Position numbers and translations under genes: made by a program
Notes under the pieces: generated by a model
Told to the model about the DNA's origin: nothing
What the model saw: only the letters and a program-made list of their open reading frames with translations
Database searches by the model: none
Source of the DNA: Aedes albopictus
Taxonomy: Eukaryota > Arthropoda > Insecta > Diptera > Culicidae
Assembly (NCBI RefSeq): GCF_035046485.1
Contig: NC_085138.1
Span: 93,785,766 to 93,849,765 of the forward strand
Direction: 5' to 3'
DNA: 64,000 nucleotides
Shown: positions 13,077 to 23,422 of the stretch, one piece after another
How the letters are laid out: each line of letters starts with the position of its first letter
Position numbering within the stretch: position 1 is the stretch's first letter

Positions 13077-13275
13077 AGCGCTCCAGCGCAAGAGGAGCGG
13101 AGTTCGCTACTGCGCAGTAGTGACTCTGGATAAAGGAACGTGACTATTGCCAATGCGCCCCAGCGTCTGGGGATACCACGGTACCGGTACAACATTCTCG
13201 AAAGTTACTTCCAGAATTAAGTACTAGTTTACAACACAGAGGTGGGTGGGAAGTGCTTTCACATAACCTCCGGAG
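13077..13275 (+). pseudogene. R1 copy A, third RT segment
   Basis: It reads RSGVRYCAVVTLD and then, in shifted frames, the equivalents of LLRLGIPEY, YFQNRVLVYDTE and CCHITS of copy B. It has stops and frame changes. It preserves the uninterrupted sequence across the site of the 218-bp insert of copy B. The right end is cut at CTCCGGAG by the foldback. Confidence 0.75.
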
Positions 13276-13881
13276 TAGGCCGTCCCTATTTTTGCAAAAG
13301 TTGAAAATGTTAAAAGTTCAATATTGCAAGACGATCGTTTTAGCTGAAAAACCATCATGCCAAAATTTGAAGTCCGTATCGCAAAGCTAAGTGTATAGGG
13401 TCAAAAAAATCATGAAATTTATTCGACGAAGAAAATATCCTATTCTATAGAATCGATGATTTTAGGTGCCTAAAGGGCCGAAAAAGTGCTCAGAATTGTG
13501 ATATCTTATTTCGTTTCTGAGTTACTGACAAAAATCTACCTAAAAATGAACATTTTTACCATTTTTTGAAATGCCTGAGGAAACCTGTCATATTTTGTCC
13601 GATAACTCAAAAACTAAAAGAGATATCACAATTCAGAGCACTTCTTTGGCCCATAGAGTCCTAAAATCATCGATTCTAGTAGAATAGGGTATTTTTTTGA
13701 CGAAAAAATTTCATGATTTTTTGGACCCCATACAATTTTTGAGAACTTTAGGCCCCGTGGGGGACCACTTAACCTTGAGACACGGACTTCAAACTTTGGC
13801 ATGATGGTTTTTCAGCTAAAATGATAGTTTTGCAACATTGAACTTTTAACATTTCGAACTTCTGAAAAAAAGGACGGCCTA
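13276..13881. mobile_element. 606-bp foldback with palindromic 8-bp duplication
   Basis: Arms begin TAGGCCGTCC and GGACGGCCTA and extend about 100 bp well and more loosely to the centre (TTTTAGCTGAAAAACCATCATGCC region on both sides). CTCCGGAG flanks both ends (13268-13275 and 13882-13889). Because the duplication is itself a palindrome its exact length is ambiguous. Eight base pairs would suit a hAT or P-type element. No coding capacity. Confidence 0.75.
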
Positions 13882-14415
13882 CTCCGGAGTCCTGGGTCCG
13901 ATGTAATACTTTCCTAATGTAGGTACGACAAGATGTTAAGGTTAAAGCTCCCGGTAGAAGTGGCAATCGTTGGTTTCGTTGACGACATAACGCTGGATAT
14001 CTACAGTGAATCGACCGAAGAAGCGGATTTGACTACATCCTATTCGATCGCAGTTGAGGAGGAGTGATTGAGCTCCACGAAACTGGAATTGGGTCACCAC
14101 AAACCTGAGGTGGTGGTTGTGAACAACCAGAAGAAGGAACAGCAAGCGGTGATCAATATATAGTGCTCCATCAAACACTTGAGGATGATGATCCCTAACC
14201 TTTGGTAGCCACGATGATTACGCCCACAAGAGATCCTCCATAGCTGTCCCGGATGATGTCCAATAGCTCCGTAGTATATGTCAGTAAGCGCAAACTTCGG
14301 GAAAGTGTCGCTTTGTCCATTAGGGCTCGTTGGGTATGAGGGCTCGACTTGGGGCATGGCGCTACGTACCGAAAGCTACCATAGTAAGCTGGAAAGTACG
14401 AAAACTGGAACCTCC
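13882..14415 (+). pseudogene. R1 copy A, fourth RT segment
   Basis: The RT continues with VAIVGFVDDITLDIYSESTEEADL, a degraded form of GFADDITLEVYGETIEE, followed by KLELGHHKPEVVVVNN and, in broken frames, the equivalent of RYGGPTWGTALSSE. The catalytic motif has VDD instead of ADD. The segment ends at the Harbinger-type MITE at 14426; no 3' UTR of copy A was found beyond it. Confidence 0.8.
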
Positions 14416-14425
14416 ATTTAGGTAA

Positions 14426-14586
14426 GGGCCTGTCCATAAACTACGTAGGCTCAAAGAAGGGAGGGGGTCTTGGCCAAAGTCTACGGTCCATACAAATTTT
14501 GAAATTTTTGTATGGAGAAAAGTCTACGAGGGGGAGGGGGGTCTCAGATGACCAAAAATGAGTCTACGTAGTTTATGGACAGCGCC
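14426..14586. mobile_element. PIF/Harbinger-like MITE
   Basis: The termini GGGCCTGTCCATAAACTACG and its mirror at 14567-14586 enclose 161 bp with a GGGAGGGGG block. Flanks are TAA and AAA, a near match to a 3-bp TWA duplication. A relative with a perfect TTA duplication is at 60268-60437. Part of one end also appears at about 17015-17034. Confidence 0.75.
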
Positions 14587-14602
14587 AAATGACACGGATT
14601 GG

Positions 14603-14901
14603 GAGGCGAATGGCCGAGGAGATCTAAATGATTTCAAGAGAGTTTCAGGACGGTATTCAGCATGACCATGCTGAGGGTGACGGGTTCGATTCCCGGTCGG
14701 TCCAGGATCTTTTCGTAAAGGAAATTTCCTTGACTTCCTTGGGCATAGAGTATCTTCGGGCCTGCCACACGATATACGCATGCAAAATGGTCATTGGCAG
14801 AGGAAGCTCTCAGTTAATAACTGTGGAAGTGCTCATAGAACACTAAGCTGCTGCCTGCTTTGTCCCAATGAGGACGTTACGCCAAGAAGAGAGAGAGAGA
14901 G
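14603..14901 (+). mobile_element. tRNA-derived SINE, Feilai-like
   Basis: A pol III B box GGGTTCGATTCCCGG (14682-14696) lies in a degraded tRNA-like head. A body shared with 48535-48803 and 58266-58544 follows, including TCCTTGACTTCCTTGGGCAT, and a (GA)n tail. The A-box half is corrupted. The name Feilai is my recollection of the abundant Aedes tRNA-related SINE; the family assignment is inference. Confidence 0.85.
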
Positions 14902-15728
14902 TGGTTAATCCTTCGCAAAGTTAGAACCGTTCTGGTACCGAAAGTGCAGCTCGTTGAACGTGTAGACATCCTTTTTATTGGATGCATTTTCTGTACATAT
15001 TCCCCAACTGAACCGTACCGCACGAAAATGGCAAGTTACTTAATGGTGTTTGTGTTCGTACAGACTGCTACAAGTAATGCCGTGCCGGGTATAGGACGAA
15101 GATGGGAAAATTTATGAATTGAATATCAGCAGTTTCAGCGCTAAAAATAATTTTAGCAATGATACTAGAAAGAACAGCCTATATTTAAAAGAAGGAAAAA
15201 TTCATGGATAAAATATCAGTAGATTCAGCATCAATAAAGTATCTTCGTGCCTGTCACACGATACACACATGCAAAATGGTCATTTGCAGAGGAAGCTCTC
15301 AGTTAATAACTGTGGAAGTGTTCATAGAACACTAAGCTGAGAAGCAGGCTTTGTCTCAGTGGGGACGTAACGGCAAGAAGAAGACCCAATGACCATTCGG
15401 CCTAATGACCATTCGGCCAACTGACCTTCGCCCGAATGGCCTGACACCGGCTCTAATATATCTTATTAGAGATATTTTGAGAACAGAAGTAGAAAACCTT
15501 TGGATATCGAAACTAAAATTTAAAGACATTAATTTTGAAAAATATTACACTTTTTCGAGAGAAAACCCAAAAAGTGTCAAAACATGTTAACTTTTTTCAA
15601 CGATCAAAAAGTACCTGCGTTTTTAAGGATTGAGAAGCATTAATATATTGTTCATAAACGTTTAAAATTTCATTCGATTCGGTACACTGGTTTCGAAGAT
15701 TGTGTTTTACGAGAACGGTTCTAGCTAC
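14902..15728. repeat. SINE tail fragment and simple repeats in AT-rich DNA
   Basis: 15234-15384 is a second, 5'-truncated copy of the Feilai-like SINE body. 15386-15432 holds a short tandem of GACCATTCGGCCTAAT, a motif that recurs near 41080-41175 and 42895-42945. Nothing is recognisable in 14902-15233 or 15433-15728. Confidence 0.7.
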
Positions 15729-16185
15729 CACGGTGCTCCCTAGACCGTTATTATAAAATAAAAATCTCCATCCAATCGGTGCCCACCATTCGTTTTCTAT
15801 GGCTATCCTGCATGTCTGGACAAAATTTGAAAAAAATCGTAGGGCCCATTTTTGAGTTACGCCCTTTTAAAGGGCGTAAAGTCCAATATTCAAAGAAAAA
15901 ACCGAAATATTTAGTACCTAATCATTTTTTAACGATTTTGATGAAATATTTTCTTGAAGAATTGTATTGCATTGAGTGTTAGATTTGTTTAGCATAGTTT
16001 TTTGTTGAAATAATTGAAGTAAATATGACGTTTTTGTGAGTTGACATAAATAAAAGTGTATTTATATAAAAATATTTCAATAATATTTGTAACTTCTCAG
16101 GTTCAAATACGGTAAGAAAAACGTGAATGTATATAAACAAAAAAATAAAGTAAATGAAAGGAAAGCTCTTAAAAAGAGAAATTTA

Positions 16186-16357
16186 GCATAACATGTGAAA
16201 AGGGCCTAAGTGCTTTTTGTAAACAAACACGTTGCGATCGCTGTAGGGCCCAACTGTACTCACGAATATCTGCACCCTTTAACGATAGCCCGAAGATTGC
16301 ACTTTCTGAAACATGTTTGTTTACAAAAAGCACTCAGGCCCTTTTCACATGTTATGC
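16186..16357. mobile_element. TA-type palindromic MITE, left arm
   Basis: Ends GCATAACATGTGAAAAGGGC and mirror, flanked by TA (16184-16185 and 16358-16359). Internal GTGCTTTTTGTAAACAAACA is shared with 17503-17839 and 62068-62294. Tc1/mariner-type elements duplicate TA, so this is probably a non-autonomous relative. Confidence 0.8.
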
Positions 16358-16655
16358 TAGAAACTATATTATGTGTGTTTGAATAAATGGAAGAAGAGCT
16401 GTTGTTTTAAGCCCATACTAGTTTTATTCGCACAAGACAAAAAAAAACTAATCGATTCTGTATGAAACATGAACACCAATATGTGATGATTTATAAATTT
16501 TTAATGATAATTACATCTAATCAGATATGTATTTATTGTATTTGAAAACGTAATATTTTGAATAAGAATGTAGTGTATTACAAAAAATAATACCTACACT
16601 GAATGCCGCTTTACGGTGATAAAGACCACAAAAATGTGTTTAAATTTACTATCGG

Positions 16656-17204
16656 TGCCGAACCCAATCGCGCGCTAATCGTACGGGCGGTTGCACAGGT
16701 GCTGCGGTGGAAAGAGACTTTCGCTCACTGTTGAAAACAACTCAAGGCTACTCCACTATGTTTTAACAAAATAGCAAGGTTGGTTTTAAGTACTATGATA
16801 TTGTCAGATTTCTTGAAACGTAAACACCGCGCGGTCGTTGAAATGTTTCAAAAAGGAGCTTTGCACAAAAGTTCACGCGGTCTATCGTTTTCGAAAGGAA
16901 CAGCCGCACCGTTATATCCCATAAGGATGAAGTAAATATTGAGTGAAATCGCGGCTGTACCTTTCGGAAGCGAAGGGCCGCGTGCACTTTTGTGCAAATC
17001 CCTCAATACCTTACGTAGATTATGGACAGCGCCTAAGTTGAAATGAGCCCCGCAAATATATAGATATTACTTTAAAAAAAATGAGATATAAACAGACTTG
17101 CTTCGGCATTATCGTTTTTCTAAGTCTCTTCAATTGTATCTCATATCCACATAGTTTTTAAAAAATAAGACAACACGCTGCCAGGAAGCGTTTGTGGTGT
17201 GATA
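16656..17204. repeat. Spacer of the foldback with internal palindrome
   Basis: Between the arms lies a palindrome (about 16850-17000) with TTGCACAAAAGTTCACGCGG opposite CCGCGTGCACTTTTGTGCAA and matching CGAAAGG blocks. It is followed by a half MITE end, TTATGGACAGCGCC (17021-17034). No gene. Confidence 0.65.
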
Positions 17205-17502
17205 ATAATGTTTTCCAACAGTATATTTACACACGTTTTTGTAGTCTTTATCACCGTAAAGCGGCATTCAGTGTAGGTATTATTATTTATAATACACCAC
17301 ATTCTTATTCAAAATATAAGGTTTTCAAATACAATACATATCTGATAAGATGTAATTATTTTGAAAAATTTATAAATGTTCATGATTTCATACAGAATTG
17401 ATTCGTTTTTTTTTTTGTCTTGTGCGATAAAAACTAGTATGTAAAGGGCTTAAAACAACAGCTCTTCTTCCATTTATTCAAACACACATTATATCGTTTC
17501 TA

Positions 17503-17839
17503 GCATAACATGTGAAAAGGGCCTAAGTGCTTTTTGTAAACATATTTCACATTGGCGTAGCTAGCTTTTTCTTTTCTCTCACTCACTCTCCTAAACAACT
17601 TCGAGAAATAGAAGGATGAAAGAGGGAGCACAGGCCCCCTCTTGCATCCCGCTCTTTCTCATGTTTATTTAGGAGAGTGAGTAAGAAAAAAGAAAAAGCT
17701 AGCTACGCCAATGATATTTCCGAAAGTGCAATCTTCGGGCTATCGGTTTGTGCAGATATTCGTGGATACAGTTGGGCCCTACAGCGATCGAAACGTGTTT
17801 GTTTACAAAAAGCACTTAGGCCCTTTTCACATGTTATGC
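17503..17839. mobile_element. TA-type palindromic MITE, right arm, interrupted
   Basis: This is the mirror counterpart of 16186-16357 in the right arm, flanked by TA. It is longer because it carries the hAT-type MITE at 17550-17713. Confidence 0.8.
17550..17713. mobile_element. hAT-type MITE CATTGGCGTAG
   Basis: Ends CATTGGCGTAGCTAGC and mirror; flanks ATATTTCA and ATATTTCC, an 8-bp duplication with one mismatch. The empty site is visible in the left-arm copy of the host MITE. The end resembles that of the 6.4-kb element at 51588-58014. Confidence 0.8.
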
Positions 17840-17969
17840 TAAGTTTCTCTTTTTAAGAGCTTTCCTTTCTTTTACTTTATTTTTTTGTTTATATACATTC
17901 ACGTTATTCTTACCGTATTTGAACCTGATAAGTTTCAAATATTATTGAAATATTTTCATATAAATAAAC

Positions 17970-18572
17970 TGTTCGAGCGTGGAGCTCAATTGCCGGCCAC
18001 CGGAGGTTTTTCTTCCCGCTATATCTAATAGCGGCGTACCAAATCACGGGAACGTGAAATTCACCACCAAGATCGCTCTACGATCCTTCTGATACACTTT
18101 TTAGGCGCTAATCGCGCTTTCAGCCACACTTCACGACACCTGTTTCCCCACCTTCACTGTGCATTCACGCACGCACGCACGGTCGACGGATTGTTGATTG
18201 TTATATTGCCACCGTTGGCCACCGCCGCAGATACGTGTTCGGATAACGGATAGAATTTAGTTCACTGTCGATTGCACTACTTTGCGTTTATTGCGCGGGG
18301 AATGGATGGGATGAAACGAATAGAGAACGCGACCGATCGTTTTGGGTTTCTATTTTGCACTGTTCTATTGCTGGGTATGGTATGTTACAATCCAATGGGA
18401 TGGGTTTCTTTGGGTACAGTGTTATATGTAAGTGTGGTGACGGGTACTAATTCATTGTGTGTTAATTAATGTGCTAGTTCATGCCAACTTAATTCTAAAT
18501 ACTATTTACAAAATTTAAACTATTTACAAATTGAAGTATACACATTTTTACACACGATCAGCGTACTGATCA
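17970..18572. mobile_element. 603-bp solo LTR
   Basis: Starts TGTTCGAGCG and ends ACTGATCA, with TAAAC duplicated (17965-17969 and 18573-18577). The left arm of the foldback shows the uninterrupted sequence. It has the TG..CA ends of LTR retrotransposons; orientation and superfamily are not clear. Short open frames inside are not supported. Confidence 0.8.
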
Positions 18573-18949
18573 TAAACTTTTATTTATGTCAACTCACAAA
18601 AACGTCATATTTACTTCAATTATTTCAACAAAAACTATGCTAAACAAATCTAATACTCAATGCAATACAATTCTTCAAGAAAATATTTCATCAAAATCGT
18701 TAAAAAATGGTTGAGTATTAAATATTTCGGTTTTTTCTTTGAATATTGGGCTTTACGCCCTTTAAAAGGGCGTAACTCAAAAATGGGCCCTACGATTTTT
18801 TTCAAATTTTGTCCAGACATGCAGGATAGCCATAGAAAACGAACGGTGGGCACCGATTGGATGGAGATTTTTATTTTATAATAACGGTCTGGGGAGCACC
18901 GTGGCTACGCGAAAGATTAACCAATCAGGCCCAAATTTGTACCAATGAT

Positions 18950-21900
18950 GCCAATACTTAACCGATTTTCCACCAGGGATTCTTTCAAAAAATTCGTCCA
19001 AAGAATCCTTCAAAAATTGATCTAGATATTTATACAGAATGTTTTCCTTTTTAGAAATTTCTCCAGGAGTTCTTTCGGAAGGAACTGGATGCAATCGGAA
19101 ATTGCCTTCCGGGATTGCTGTGAAATTTCTACAGAATTTTGGGAAATTCGTTAGGAAGAATTTTTTAGAATTAAACAAAGTATTAAAAAAAACTTCCATT
19201 TCAGAAACTCCTGCAGGATTTTTTTAATAATCACGTCCAGAGGTTTCTTAAGAAAATCTTATGAAACATTCTTCACAAATTCCTCCAGGAACTCCATTGA
19301 AAATATCCCCATGGATTCCTTCAGAAAATACCAAAGGAATTCTTTTACTTATTCTTTCAAAAAAAAAATATCGACCATTCATTCAGAACTTTCTTCAGGG
19401 ATTTCTCCCCAAAACTCATCAAGGAGCTCTTTATGAGAGTCCTATATGGATTGCATAGGAAATTCAGTAATTCTTCTACCAATTTCACCAGATGATTCCT
19501 CTAAAAAATGTTCCAAACAATTCCTCAGGAATTTCTTCACGGATTTTTTATATTCCTACAGTTTTTTTTCTTCAGAAAATCTTCCTGGCAGGCTTTGAGG
19601 AAGTTTCACAGGGGTTTCTTCAGAAATTAGTCTCAAGTTTCCTCCTGAAATTACTCCAAATATTCCATTACAACACCATTTATGGATTCCTATAGAATTT
19701 CTTCCAAGGATTTTCTTCGCTAGTTTTTGAGGCATTATTTTAGAAATTCTTCCATGGATGTTTCAGTAATTCTTCAAAAATATATTTTCAGAAATTTCCC
19801 CAAAAGTTTCTTTCACGATTTTTTTTTGAGAAATTCCTTTTGAGGTTTCTCAAAAAAAAAATCTCTTGGAAAAATATCAATAATTTTCCTCATTAATTTA
19901 CCTCATGATTTTTTTTCAAAAATATCTTTAGGGTTTCTTCATGAAAATCTTGCATCCACCTTGAATTTCTTCAAAAATTTCTCCAGGGTTCCTTTCTGAA
20001 ATTACTTTCTCCAAATATTCCCCTGAAAATAATCGGAAATTCAAAATTGCTCCAGGAATTTCTCCAAAGATCCCGACATACATTCTTCCATGGATTCCTA
20101 TAGAGAACTACCATGGATGCAATTTCTAAAAACAATTTTTCATTTTTTTTTATTATCTTTATTAAAGAGACTTTCAGCCCGTGGCTGGTTCATCTCTGCA
20201 AAATTTTTCAATATTTTGTTTAGAAAATCTTTCATATTTTTTTTCTGAAATTGGTTCATAGATTCTTTTAGAAAATCCTCCATGGATTGTTTCTGAAAAT
20301 CTTCCTCGGATTTTTTAAAAAAAAACTCCTGCAATTTGTTCCTATCTTCATAAAAATGTTTTTTTTTTTTAGAAATTTCTCCAGTGATTAATTTAGAAAT
20401 TCTTCTGTAAGAAAATCCTCCAGGGATTCCGTCTTTACAGATTTGTCTTAATGAAATCATCAACGAAAATTCTGAAGAAAAAATCTTGGAAACTGCCCCA
20501 GTGGTTTCTTCAACAATTCTTCCAGGGATTTTTTAAGGATTTCATACAGATATTCTTGAGATACTCTCATGAATTCTATCGAATATTTATCTATGTATGT
20601 TCCCATATTTCCTCCATGGTTTCCTCCTGGAATTTATTCAAAAATTTCCTGCATGATTTTTTTAATACCCAGAGTCCAAAGAGTTCTTTAGAATATCTTA
20701 TGTAATTTCCATCAGAAATTCTGGAGGAATTCTTTTGGAATTTTCTCCATGGATTGCTTCAGGAAATACTATAGGAATTCTTTTACTGACTTACCAAGGA
20801 TTCATTTGGAAATTTTCTTCAGGTATTGATTCCTCCCCAAAATTCATCAAGAAGCTCTCTATGAAAATCCTATGGGGATTGCATCAGAAATTCCTCCCTG
20901 TATTTGTCCAGGGCTTTTCCAGAAATTCTTCTATCAGTTTCGCCAGATAATTCTTCTAAAAAGACAGATTCTCACTAGATTTTTTTCCATAAAATCTTCC
21001 TGAGAGGCTTTGAGGAAGCTTCAGAGGATTTTTTTCACAAATTAGATTCAAGTTTCCTCCAAAAATTTCTTAAAGTATTCCATTACAAAACCATTAATGG
21101 GTTCCTTAAGGATTTCTTCCAAGGATTCCCTTCGAAAGTTTTCGACGATTTTTTTTAGAAACTCTTCCAAGGATGTTTTAGCAATTCCTCTAAGATGTGT
21201 TTTTAGAAATTTCTCCATGAGTTTCTTTAAAAAATCGCTCCAAAAAATTCTTCCAGATTTTTCAAAGAAATTCCTTTTGAGATTTCTCAAAAAAAAAAAA
21301 AACTTCTTGAGAAAACTTTCCATAATTTTCTCAGTAATTTCCCTCGTGTTTTTTTTTATTTCTTCAGAAATTCTTGATGAAAATCTTGCAGACTCCGTGA
21401 ATTTTCTCCAGGGTTCCTTTTTGAAATTATTTTCTCTAAATATTCCTCTAGAAAACATAGATTTCCTCAGAAAATGCTCCAAGGATTCTGCCAGAAGTAC
21501 CCTTGAGTATTTCCTCCAAAAAATCCAAAATTCAGAATTGCTCCAGAAATGTTCCCAAAGTTTTCTGCATACATTCTTCCATGCATTCTTTCAAAAAATC
21601 ACTGTGGATGCAATTCCTTATAAAACTTTTCAACAATTTGTCTACAAAATCTGTCATATTTTTTCCAAAATTGTTTAATGGTTCCTTTTAGAGATTCCTC
21701 CAAAGATTCTTCAAAATTCTTTCAAAAGTTTATCCTCGGTTTTCTTCAGAACTCACTCTTGTAATTTCTTCATAATTTCATAAAATCTTCCAAATTTTTT
21801 TCAGAAATTTCTCCAGTGATTTGAAGATTCTTCAGTAAGAAAATCCTCCAGGTCTTACGTCTTTCCAAATTTGTCTTAATGGATTCATTAATGAAGTTTT

Positions 21901-22290
21901 CTAGAATTTTCAATTTCCTGCAAGATTTCTTCCAAAGAATTCATTCAAAAATTCTTTAGAAATATTTACTGAGATTTTTTACATAAATATCTTCGAAATT
22001 TAAAGAGATTTTTCTAGAAATATTGGCAGACCCATTCCACCCATTTGTTTCTTCAGATATTCCTCCAGGAATTCCTTTAAGAAATTTCCTTTGGAAATCT
22101 TCCAAAATTTCTTCCAGATTTTCCAATCAAATCCACCAGAGGTTTCGATCGGAAATTCGACTAGGAATTCCTTCTAAAATTTCTCCGAAGACTCCTTCAG
22201 CATTCCGAGTTTTTTTTTTTTCATTAATATCTGAAGTAGTAGTGATCTCTTCAGAAACTTTTCCATGGATTTTTTTTTAGAAATTTCTGT
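18950..22290 (+). repeat. 12-bp degenerate tandem array, tract 1
   Basis: The sequence keeps a 12-bp beat of forms such as GGATTCCTTCAG and GAAATTTCTCCA, the GGAATTCCTCCA orientation on plus. For example, 21100-21270 can be cut into consecutive 12-mers with few shifts. It is the most diverged tract, AT-rich with T runs. At about 20140-20195 an embedded stretch with GAGACTTTCAGCCCGTGGCT looks like a SINE tail. Open frames (such as 21097-21678) come from the 12-bp period and are not genes. Confidence 0.85.
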
Positions 22291-22342
22291 AGGGGTGTCG
22301 CAGGGTTCATGGACATATGAATGAAAAAATGGGATAAATTTA

Positions 22343-23325
22343 GGGCTGCCTATTTTCCCGAAAAACTCAGGTGGAACTTTTTTTCCATGACACTACTTGC
22401 TTTGAAAAATCATTTTTTAGTAAAATGAAGGCAAATTTTCTCGGGAATCCAAAAAATATTAACTGGAAAAAGTTTCCCACAAAATTTTCCACAGTTAACA
22501 AAATTTGTAAAGAAAAGCCGGAAAGACTATGCCCGAACTCGTGGAAAATTTTGAAAAAAATTTTTGAGAAGGTTATTTCATAAACTTCAATAGCTGAAAC
22601 TTTTGGAATTCACTATGTTTTCGTTCCTGAGAAATGGCCAATTTTGTAAAAATGATCATGTTATTTTTCGAAAAATTGGCCATAACTCAGGAACGAAAAA
22701 AGTGCATTACAAAAGTTTCAGCGATTAAAGTTTATAAAATTACCTTCTCAAAAATATTTAATTAAAAATTTTCCACGAGTTCAGGCATAGTTTTTCCGGC
22801 TTTTCTTTATGAATTTTCTCAACGGTGGAAAATTTTGTGGAAAACTTTTTCCAGTTCATATTTTTTTGTATTCCTGAGAAAATTTGCCTTCATTTCATTT
22901 TAAAAAAACATTGTTTCTACGGTGCTTCATTCTTGAGTTATGATTTTTCAAAGAAAAGGCTTATATGGCACATTTTTCACAAAATTGGCCATATAGCCCA
23001 AAAACGAAAAAAAGTGCATTCCAAAAATTTCAGCGATTAGAGTTTATGATAATACCTTCTCCAAAAAATGTTTTTGAAAAATTTCCACGAGTTCGGGCAT
23101 AGTTTTTCTGACTTTTCTTTACGAATTTTCTCAACTGTAGAAAGTTTTGTGGAAAACTTTTCCAGTTCATATTTTTTTTATTCCTGAGAAAATTTTACTT
23201 CATTTTCTGAAAAAAAAACTTTGTTTCTAAATACGGTGCTTCGTTCTTGAGTTATGATTTTTCGAAGCAAGTAGTGTCGGAGAAAACAAAAAACCACCTG
23301 AGTTTTCCGGGAAAATAGTCGACCC
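22343..23325. mobile_element. Foldback element with duplicated arm
   Basis: Ends GGGCTGCCTATTTTCCCG and CGGGAAAATAGTCGACCC, flanked by TTA and TAA. The right arm appears twice in direct order (about 22820-22960 and 23140-23275), both mirroring the left arm (CACGAGTTCGGGCATAG blocks). A fragment of the same family lies at 56325-56420. No coding capacity. Confidence 0.75.
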
Positions 23326-23342
23326 TAAGTAGGAGGAGGAAA

Positions 23343-23422
23343 GGGACGAGCCAGGGATTGAACCCAGGACCTTCTGCATATGAATCAGAAGCGGTAGCCA
23401 CTAGACCACCAAGCTCGTCTAC
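23343..23422 (-). mobile_element. tRNA-like sequence, probably a SINE head
   Basis: On minus, GACGAGC and GCTCGTC form a perfect 7-bp acceptor stem. TGGTCTAGTGGCTACC acts as A box and D arm, and GGTTCAATCCC as B box. The anticodon stem (CTTCTG with CAGAAG) holds a 9-base loop instead of 7 and no CCA or body follows, so this is a tRNA-derived SINE head or tRNA pseudogene rather than a working tRNA. Confidence 0.7.

Larger units (their letters stand above)
15729..18903. mobile_element. Transib-like foldback element, first copy
   Basis: The termini CACGGTGCTCC and GGAGCACCGTG are flanked by a perfect 5-bp duplication GCTAC (15724-15728 and 18904-18908). Inverted arms run for about 0.9 kb (15729-16655 and about 17205-18903, the latter lengthened by inserts). 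CAC-starting ends and 5-bp GC-rich duplications are typical of Transib transposons, the relatives of RAG1. No transposase is encoded. Its relative at 30963-33808 shares the terminal 40 bp, including TTATTATAAAATAAAA. The arms contain matching MITEs, so the palindrome includes insertions that existed before or were copied with it. Confidence 0.8.
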
